A stretch of 5,881 bases of DNA from Verrucomicrobiales bacterium. Lineage in GTDB: Bacteria; Verrucomicrobiota; Verrucomicrobiia; Verrucomicrobiales; DEV007. Position 1 is the stretch's first letter; each line of letters opens with the position of its first letter. Shown piece by piece: positions 1 through 4,543 of the stretch. A program made the position numbers and the translations under genes. The notes beneath the pieces were generated by a model, which did no database searches, had not been told where the DNA came from, and was given only the letters and a program-made list of their open reading frames with translations. Location: the NCBI GenBank assembly GCA_002708885.1, contig PAPL01000068.1:40623-46503 (forward strand), read 5' to 3'.

Positions 1-56
1 AGCCAGCCGAGGAAAACAAAGCCCCGGCAGAAGAGCCTGCCAAGGAATCTCCTTAA
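1..56 (+). CDS. C-terminal end of an unidentified upstream protein (partial)
   Basis: Frame 3 reads PAEENKAPAEEPAKESP and then stops at TAA 54-56. Seventeen codons are visible and the 5' end lies outside the window. The Ala/Pro/Glu/Lys composition with the near-repeat PAEENK/PAEEPAK is typical of a flexible acidic C-terminal tail, such as those that extend some ribosomal proteins (bS16 among them) or translation factors in some phyla. Nothing visible identifies the protein. Frame 1 is also open across this short stretch, so the frame choice rests on the tail-like composition alone. The next gene starts 38 bases after this stop on the same strand, so co-transcription is possible. Confidence 0.55.
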   Translation, partial: PAEENKAPAEEPAKESP

Positions 57-94
57 ACACTTAAAAGGGATAATTCCGCGAGACTATCCAGAAC

Positions 95-1471
95 ATGGGT
101 AAGCGGCAAAATAGACTAAGCCACGTTTTAGCTTACATGGCTTATCGGCTAGCCGAGAAGGCCCTGACCATACCTCCTATGTGGTTCTGTTATCGGACAG
201 GCCAGCTCATTGGAATCATATGTTATTACCTACTGAAGCGCTACAGATCCCTTGCTGAGAATAATGCACGCATTGCATTCGGTAACACAAAATCGGATCC
301 TGAAATAAAAAGGTTAGTAAAAGAACATTTTTTAACTGTTGGAGCTAATTTTGTCTGTAGCGCCAAGCTCACAACAGTTTCTCCTAACAAGTTAAACAAT
401 TACATTGAATACGAAGGGAAAGAACTTCTCCAAGAAAATGCAGAAAAAGGAATCCCCATCATCTATCTGGTCTGCCATATGGGTGCATGGGAATTATTGG
501 CTCAAATTGAATCACCTGCTAATGATGTAAAGCAGTCAACGCTATATCAGGCACTTTCGAATCCTTACATTGACGCGCACGTCCTTAGGAAAAGAAAGCG
601 GACAGGCCTCAAAGCCTTTGACCGAAAAGACGGCTTCAATGGACCAATGGCTCATCTTCGCACTGGAGGAAGCCTTGGAATCCTCGTGGATCAGAACGCG
701 GGTTACAGAGGAGTCTGGTGCCCACTGTTCGGCAAGCTTGCATCAACATCCAACTTGGCTCCACTCATGGCAGCTCGTTCCGGAGCAACCATGTTTCCTT
801 ATTTTGTTATCACTGCAGGCCCTGCAAAGTGGAAAATAATCATATCTGAACCACTCGAAGTGAGCCCCGGAGAAACTATTGAAATGACCACAGCAAGAAT
901 GAATCTAGAAGTCGAAAAGATGATTTCTAGATCACCTAAAGACTGGTTCTGGGTGCATAATCGATGGAAGACTCCAAAGACCCGTTTCCTCATAGAAAAA
1001 TACAAAAGAGGCTTTTGCTTGCCACCGAAAATGAAAATAGAGGACTTGCAGTCATTCAACATTCTTATCATCGCCCCTCGTTCGAATGATCATTGTAAAA
1101 TATCATTACCAACCGTCAGAATCATTGCCAAGGGCCGCCCAGATGCAAAAATTACAATTTTAGGAAACGATTCTAAAGTTTGGGAAAATGTTCCTGAAGT
1201 ACAAAAATGCATTGAAAGGCCAAATATAGCAAAGCCGCAAAACGCCAATGCAGACCCTATCGGCAATCAAGATTTTGACGTTGCCATCCTCTTCGATTCT
1301 TCTCAAGAAGCAGCTCTGGAAGCTAAGAGAGGAGGAATCCCACACATTGTAGGATATAGCAATAATGAAAATAGTCGATTCATTGACCACCAAATCACTC
1401 AGGAAAATTCACCTGAAGAGCCTGCATATTATAATAGAATTGCTGAGTCCATTGGATCTAAAATGCCTTGA
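95..1471 (+). CDS. LpxL/HtrB-like lipid A acyltransferase fused to a truncated GT9 (heptosyltransferase-like) half-domain
   Basis: This 458-aa protein has two parts. Residues 1 to about 305 match the LpxL/HtrB/MsbB acyltransferase family, inner-membrane enzymes that add secondary acyl chains to lipid A from acyl-ACP. Visible hallmarks are a hydrophobic N-terminal segment (about 29-47), the catalytic H-x4-E motif in CHMGAWE (H128, E133), VDQNAG (198-203) and the family's near-terminal FWVHNRWK (285-292). Residues 321-458 resemble the N-terminal Rossmann domain of family 9 glycosyltransferases (ADP-heptose:LPS heptosyltransferases): NILIIAP, SLPTVR, GRPDAKITIL, VPEV, FDVAILFDSS, ALEAKRGGIPHIVGY and a final YYNRIAESIG. 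The protein stops where the nucleotide-sugar-binding C-terminal domain should begin. The usual G-D of the APNWLGDAV-type motif reads D332-H333, so glycosyl transfer is unlikely. ATG 95 gives a normal-length acyltransferase N-terminus, but no Shine-Dalgarno precedes it. Lipid A as substrate is inferred from the family; an ornithine lipid or other lysolipid is possible. Confidence 0.88.
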   Translation: MGKRQNRLSHVLAYMAYRLAEKALTIPPMWFCYRTGQLIGIICYYLLKRYRSLAENNARIAFGNTKSDPEIKRLVKEHFLTVGANFVCSAKLTTVSPNKLNNYIEYEGKELLQENAEKGIPIIYLVCHMGAWELLAQIESPANDVKQSTLYQALSNPYIDAHVLRKRKRTGLKAFDRKDGFNGPMAHLRTGGSLGILVDQNAGYRGVWCPLFGKLASTSNLAPLMAARSGATMFPYFVITAGPAKWKIIISEPLEVSPGETIEMTTARMNLEVEKMISRSPKDWFWVHNRWKTPKTRFLIEKYKRGFCLPPKMKIEDLQSFNILIIAPRSNDHCKISLPTVRIIAKGRPDAKITILGNDSKVWENVPEVQKCIERPNIAKPQNANADPIGNQDFDVAILFDSSQEAALEAKRGGIPHIVGYSNNENSRFIDHQITQENSPEEPAYYNRIAESIGSKMP

Positions 1472-1517
1472 GGCGAATCTTAATCTTCTTCGCTCTTAAG
1501 TAGAGGCCACTTTTCAG

Positions 1518-1545
1518 TTGTCGCATTCACTTGTTCGCATAGAAT
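1518..1545 (+). promoter_or_regulatory. Putative sigma-70-type promoter of the SRP RNA gene
   Basis: TTGTCG (1518-1523) is a 4/6 match to the -35 consensus. TAGAAT (1540-1545) is a 5/6 match to the -10 consensus, and the spacer is 16 bases. Transcription would start near 1551-1553, which coincides with the first base of the terminal helix predicted independently for the SRP RNA (G1552). That agreement is the main support. The match could still be chance, and the RNA might also be processed from read-through of the upstream acyltransferase gene. Confidence 0.5.
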
Positions 1546-1550
1546 GAAGA

Positions 1551-1655
1551 CGGTTGTCCGGAGACTATGGACTATCGACTGACGAATCCGCCAGGGCCTG
1601 ACGGCAGCAACGGTAGTTTGTTCGAAAGTGCCGTAGTTCTCTGGCAGCCACTTCT
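1551..1655 (+). ncRNA. ffs: Signal recognition particle RNA, small bacterial (4.5S) type
   Basis: This is the RNA of the bacterial signal recognition particle. It binds the Ffh M domain and stimulates the Ffh-FtsY GTPases during co-translational targeting of membrane proteins. The conserved domain IV hairpin is visible: 5' CAGG (1592-1595), GCC, tetraloop UGAC (1599-1602), GGC, 3' AGCA (1606-1609), flanked by CCG 1588-1590 pairing with CGG 1611-1613. CAGG opposite AGCA is the Ffh-binding symmetric loop. Below it the molecule folds as one long hairpin: UCGA 1575-1578 with 1622-1625, ACU 1571-1573 with 1627-1629, GAG and ACUAUGG 1561-1570 with 1631-1641 (one bulged U), and the terminal helix 1552-1558 with 1643-1649 (two G-U pairs). 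GAAG 1546-1549 could also pair with CUUC 1651-1654. About 100 nt with no Alu domain fits the small bacterial class. The tetraloop is UGAC rather than the common GGAA. Exact ends are estimates. Confidence 0.93.
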
Positions 1656-1679
1656 TACAAATTATTTTTGCCGAAAAAG

Positions 1680-2555
1680 TTATCCCTTTAGATCAAATTT
1701 AATTTCCTGAACGTCCGGGCCCAATATATCTAAGATTTTTGGAGCTCTGTTCAAGGTTCCTTCTTCAGCACCTCTGAGATTTTCAATTGTATCTGATGGA
1801 TTTATCCGGTTTAATTTATGCTTGGAATATCCTTGGCCCGGGTCAGCAACATCTGATTCACGCATTTCAAAATGCAAATGAGCAGGATAACGTCCATTGG
1901 CATCCCCTACTTTACCGATCATGTCACCTCGCTGAACTAAAGCACCACTCGCAACAAAAAATTTATCCAGATGAGCATAAACGCTCTGAAGCATTCTTCT
2001 TGTACGTGACTCTCCCAATGCATGCTCTATTATAACAAGATTTCCCCAACCCTCGCCAGCATCGGCAGCATAAATGACGCGACCAGCAGCGACTGCAAAA
2101 ACATCATCTCCCAAATCTGTGTTCATTCCACCGATACCATTCAAATCATCGGCCAAATGATTACTTCCGAAACCGGAGTTGAAATTCATAAACGGTTGAG
2201 CGTTATAAGTCAGAGCTCCGTTCTCTGAGCCTAAAGGACTATCAAATCTTGTAGCGCGCGGAGTCAAAGCAGCTTCTATGGGCCTGACAAAAGAAAAGGC
2301 ATCATTATAACTGTCCCTAGAGTGTTCAGGGACCGAAAATGGGCGCCAATCTTCATAATCTCTCAATTTTACCCACTTCTGCTCCAATGGCGTTTTCTTC
2401 AGTATCCATAAACAAAATACTATTAAAATAGTAGAAAAAAGGGTTACAGGAACTGCGACCCGGAGATCAAGGCCTTCCAAGAATTTTCGTGGAGGCACAT
2501 ATTTGACGCGTCCCCTTCTGCGGTCGAATGTTGACACGATATAAGACTGCCTCAT
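1680..2555 (-). CDS. Membrane-anchored M23 (LytM-type) zinc metallopeptidase
   Basis: Starting at ATG 2555 this is a 291-aa protein. A basic N-terminus (DRRRGR, PPRK) is followed by one membrane segment (about 33-52, VAVPVTLFSTILIVFCLWIL), which implies an N-in/C-out inner-membrane protein with its catalytic domain in the periplasm. An uncharacterised linker follows. The M23 domain spans about 125-235. Zinc ligands are visible as H133-x3-D137 in NHLADDLNG, and as H228 in the HLHFEM motif (H226, H228). YAHL supplies a further active-site His (H195). The first motif resembles the HLGEDWN variant of M23 with Gly replaced by Ala. All catalytic residues are present, so an active peptidoglycan endopeptidase is likely; the cleaved bond is unknown. 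No coiled coil, LysM or OB-fold partner domain is seen. The frame stays open to ATG 2672, but those 39 extra residues are antisense to the fur 5' end and look spurious. GTG 2537 is another possible start. No Shine-Dalgarno is visible for either. Confidence 0.9.
   Translation of the reverse strand: MRQSYIVSTFDRRRGRVKYVPPRKFLEGLDLRVAVPVTLFSTILIVFCLWILKKTPLEQKWVKLRDYEDWRPFSVPEHSRDSYNDAFSFVRPIEAALTPRATRFDSPLGSENGALTYNAQPFMNFNSGFGSNHLADDLNGIGGMNTDLGDDVFAVAAGRVIYAADAGEGWGNLVIIEHALGESRTRRMLQSVYAHLDKFFVASGALVQRGDMIGKVGDANGRYPAHLHFEMRESDVADPGQGYSKHKLNRINPSDTIENLRGAEEGTLNRAPKILDILGPDVQEIKFDLKG
2540..2545 (+). promoter_or_regulatory. Possible -10 element for the fur-family gene
   Basis: TATAAG matches the -10 consensus at 5 of 6 positions and would start transcription at about 2551-2554, at or just before the fur ATG, giving a leaderless or nearly leaderless mRNA. 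No convincing -35 lies 16-18 bases upstream. A perfect TTGACA sits at 2531-2536 but is too close to serve this -10; its own -10 would fall at about 2554-2559 (ATGAAT, 3/6), inside the coding start. The region is so short that any promoter for either divergent gene must overlap coding sequence. Confidence 0.25.
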
Positions 2556-3021
2556 GAATCCAGAAGTGCGAGAAAAAATTGATGAACTGTTCATCAAAAA
2601 AGGGTTAAGGATGACCAGACCCAGAGAAATCATCCTAGAAGCTGCTTTCTCAGACAAGGGAGACCATTTCACGGCTGAAGAACTTTATGAGAAGGCAAAA
2701 TCAATAGACCCTAAAGCATCCCTAGCGACACTTTATCGGACCGTGTCTCTGCTAGTGGAAGGCGGTTTATTACATGAAATTGATCTTGGAAAAGGAGTCG
2801 TCTCATACGATCCAAATTTCATTGAGCATCCACATCACAATCATCTGATATGCGTTGACTGCTCAGAGGTGATCGAGTTCGAAGATCAACACATCAGTGT
2901 ATTGGAAGACTGCATTACTAAGAGACTTGGATTCAGTCCCGCCACCAAAAGCATCCAAATTAAAGCGAAGTGTGATAAGCTTCGCAAGTCGGGCTCCTGT
3001 CAGAATCTCATCAGTAAATGA
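2554..3021 (+). CDS. Fur-family metal-responsive transcriptional regulator
   Basis: This 155-aa protein is of normal Fur length. Residues 12-75 form the winged helix: GLRMTRPREIILEA, HFTAEELYEKAK, then the recognition-helix region SLATLYRTVSLLVEGGLL. The dimerisation and metal-binding domain follows: SYD (D86), HPHHNHLIC (H92, H94, H95, H97), CVDC (C100, C103), and C140-x8-C149 near the end. CxxC plus a second Cys pair is the usual structural zinc site, but the second pair is normally closer together (x2 or x4). Aligned by eye to E. coli Fur, the ligand H125 is replaced by K132, while the Glu in VIEFE matches Fur (E108) rather than PerR (Asp). It is therefore Fur-like rather than PerR-like, but the exact metal (Fe, Zn, Mn) cannot be decided, so no symbol is given. 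It overlaps the divergent M23 start by 2 bp and precedes argH by 43 bp. No Shine-Dalgarno and no clear Fur box lie upstream; GTG 2566 is a less likely start. Confidence 0.92.
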   Translation: MNPEVREKIDELFIKKGLRMTRPREIILEAAFSDKGDHFTAEELYEKAKSIDPKASLATLYRTVSLLVEGGLLHEIDLGKGVVSYDPNFIEHPHHNHLICVDCSEVIEFEDQHISVLEDCITKRLGFSPATKSIQIKAKCDKLRKSGSCQNLISK

Positions 3022-3064
3022 GTATTAACAGGAACTAAAAAGAAATCTACAACAAGTAACTACT

Positions 3065-4435
3065 ATGTGGAAAGGGCGATTCCAGAAAGAAACATCTTCA
3101 TTGCTGACCCAATACGGGGAGTCGATTTCTTTTGATTGGCGTTTATACAAATATGACATAGCAGGATCAATCGCCCATGCAGCTGCCCTAGAGAAGTCCG
3201 GTATCATTACTCAAGAAGAATGTAAAAAAATTACCGAAGGGCTACGAGACATAGGGACCGATATTGAACAGGGTTCTTTTGAGTTTGATATGAACCTCGA
3301 GGACATCCACATGAATATAGAATCCGCCCTAACAGAAAGGATTGGTGATGCAGGAGCAAAACTACACACTGCTAGGAGCAGAAATGATCAGGTCGCTCTT
3401 GACGTCAGGCTCTATTGCAGAGATTCACTCAAAGACATTCAAGAGAATCTGCGTGATATGCAACGGGCACTTGTCCAATGTTGCAAAAGGTTCCCGGAAT
3501 CAGTGATTCCCGGGTATACCCACTTACAACGTGGTCAACCAGTATTATTCTCACATCACCTCCTAGCATATGTTGAAATGTTCGAGAGGGACTTGCAAAG
3601 GCTGAAAGATTCAACACAAAGGATCAATGTAATGCCCCTAGGTTCGGGTGCACTTGCGGGCAGCACAATCACACTTGATAGAGAATTCATTGCAGAACAG
3701 CTCGGTTTTGCGGAAATAAGTCAGAACAGTATGGACGCAGTCAGTGACCGGGACTTTGTTGCTGAAGTCCTTTTCTGCCTAGCTTTGACAGGAACACACT
3801 TATCGAGGCTCAGCGAAGACATCATCCTTTGGGCAAGTGCAGAGTTTGAGTTCGTTACATTGAGCGACGAACATACGACCGGTTCTAGTCTAATGCCGCA
3901 GAAAAAGAATCCTGACATTGCAGAACTGACTAGAGGCAAGACAGGGCGTCTTTATGGAAATCTCATGTCAATTCTGACTCTAATGAAAGGTTTGCCAATG
4001 ACTTATAACCGGGATCTTCAGGAAGATAAGGAACCACTATTTGATTCTATAGATACAATCCAAAATGCCCTAGTCATATTTTCTGACATGATTGATGGTA
4101 TGTGTATTAATGAGGATCAGACCCTTGAGGCCTGCACTGATCCGATGCTATTCGCAACAGACATCGCCGATTATCTGGTCAAGAAAGACGTTCCTTTCCG
4201 TGAAGCGCATCACATCGTTGGTGAGCTTACTGCACATGCCATTGAAAAAAACACTCCTTTTCCGGAAATTGAAATGGATAAATATAAGGAATTTTCAGAT
4301 CAATTTGACGAATCCGTATTCGATCTCTTTGATGTCAAATCTGCTCTCAATGCACGTTCTGCCACAGGAGCTCCGTCCCCAAAAAATGTTTCCACACAAA
4401 TTAGTAAATGGGAAAATAAGTTAAGCTCAGAATAA
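3065..4435 (+). CDS. argH: Argininosuccinate lyase
   Basis: This enzyme cleaves argininosuccinate to arginine and fumarate, the last step of arginine biosynthesis, as a cytoplasmic homotetramer of the fumarase/aspartase superfamily. The 456-aa length is typical. Family marks in order are MWKGRF at the start, DIAGSIAHA (31-39), EDIHMNIE (79-86), the TARSRNDQVALD substrate-binding stretch (102-113), GYTHLQRGQPV (150-160) with H153, MPLGSGALAG (190-199), and the superfamily signature GSSLMPQKKNP (273-283), whose Ser lies on the flexible catalytic loop. YNRDLQEDKEPLFD (314-327) is also characteristic. All key residues are present, so the enzyme should be active. The MW(G/K)GRF start is conserved across the family and fixes ATG 3065, despite the absence of a Shine-Dalgarno. 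It lies 43 bp after fur on the same strand and may be co-transcribed. No argG or other arg gene is in the window. Confidence 0.98.
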   Translation: MWKGRFQKETSSLLTQYGESISFDWRLYKYDIAGSIAHAAALEKSGIITQEECKKITEGLRDIGTDIEQGSFEFDMNLEDIHMNIESALTERIGDAGAKLHTARSRNDQVALDVRLYCRDSLKDIQENLRDMQRALVQCCKRFPESVIPGYTHLQRGQPVLFSHHLLAYVEMFERDLQRLKDSTQRINVMPLGSGALAGSTITLDREFIAEQLGFAEISQNSMDAVSDRDFVAEVLFCLALTGTHLSRLSEDIILWASAEFEFVTLSDEHTTGSSLMPQKKNPDIAELTRGKTGRLYGNLMSILTLMKGLPMTYNRDLQEDKEPLFDSIDTIQNALVIFSDMIDGMCINEDQTLEACTDPMLFATDIADYLVKKDVPFREAHHIVGELTAHAIEKNTPFPEIEMDKYKEFSDQFDESVFDLFDVKSALNARSATGAPSPKNVSTQISKWENKLSSE

Positions 4436-4543
4436 ACAAACTACGCCAAAATACAAAAGGATTTGAGTAGTTAGTTTGCATTTCCTCTGGACTGAGGTAT
4501 CAAAAAAGCCCCACACTAATCGCTAACAATCCAAAAAATTAAA
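4436..4543. other. argH-tatC intergenic region with weak inverted repeats
   Basis: The 108 bp between argH and tatC contain an inverted repeat, CAAACTA (4437-4443) with TAGTTTG (4472-4478), extendable by one pair across a bulge, with a loop of about 25 nt. A short CCTC/GAGG stem (4484-4487 with 4494-4497) follows. Neither is followed by a U-tract, so this is not a clean intrinsic terminator. A weak promoter is conceivable (TTGCAT 4476-4481, TATCAA 4498-4503, spacer 16). The last 20 bases before tatC are A-rich and lack a Shine-Dalgarno. Confidence 0.3.

Noticed and set aside
799..1393. Two - strand frames (799-1071 and 1160-1393) opposite the acyltransferase gene
   Set aside because: They are antisense to recognisable acyltransferase and GT9-like motifs, with no domain, start signal or context of their own.
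1473..1500. GCGAA/TTCGC and CTTAA/TTAAG small inverted repeats after the acyltransferase stop
   Set aside because: Five-pair stems with large loops and no U-tract are expected by chance, so they are not called as a terminator.
1661..1679. TTTTT-GCCG-AAAAA inverted repeat between the SRP RNA and the M23 stop, as a bidirectional terminator
   Set aside because: The stem is only five A-T pairs with no GC-rich base, too weak to call. The T-rich run could still help end the SRP RNA transcript.
1787..2228. Two + strand frames (1787-2035 and 2022-2228) opposite the M23 gene
   Set aside because: They are antisense to the catalytic domain with its intact zinc-binding motifs and show no family features.
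2556..2672. Upstream 39-codon extension of the M23 peptidase frame to ATG 2672
   Set aside because: It runs antisense through the conserved winged-helix start of the fur-family gene, adds no recognisable domain or signal, and the membrane anchor already follows the ATG at 2555.
4092..4424. 110-codon + strand frame inside argH
   Set aside because: It lies in another frame of a well-conserved argH region, has no recognisable domain and has shadow-like composition.
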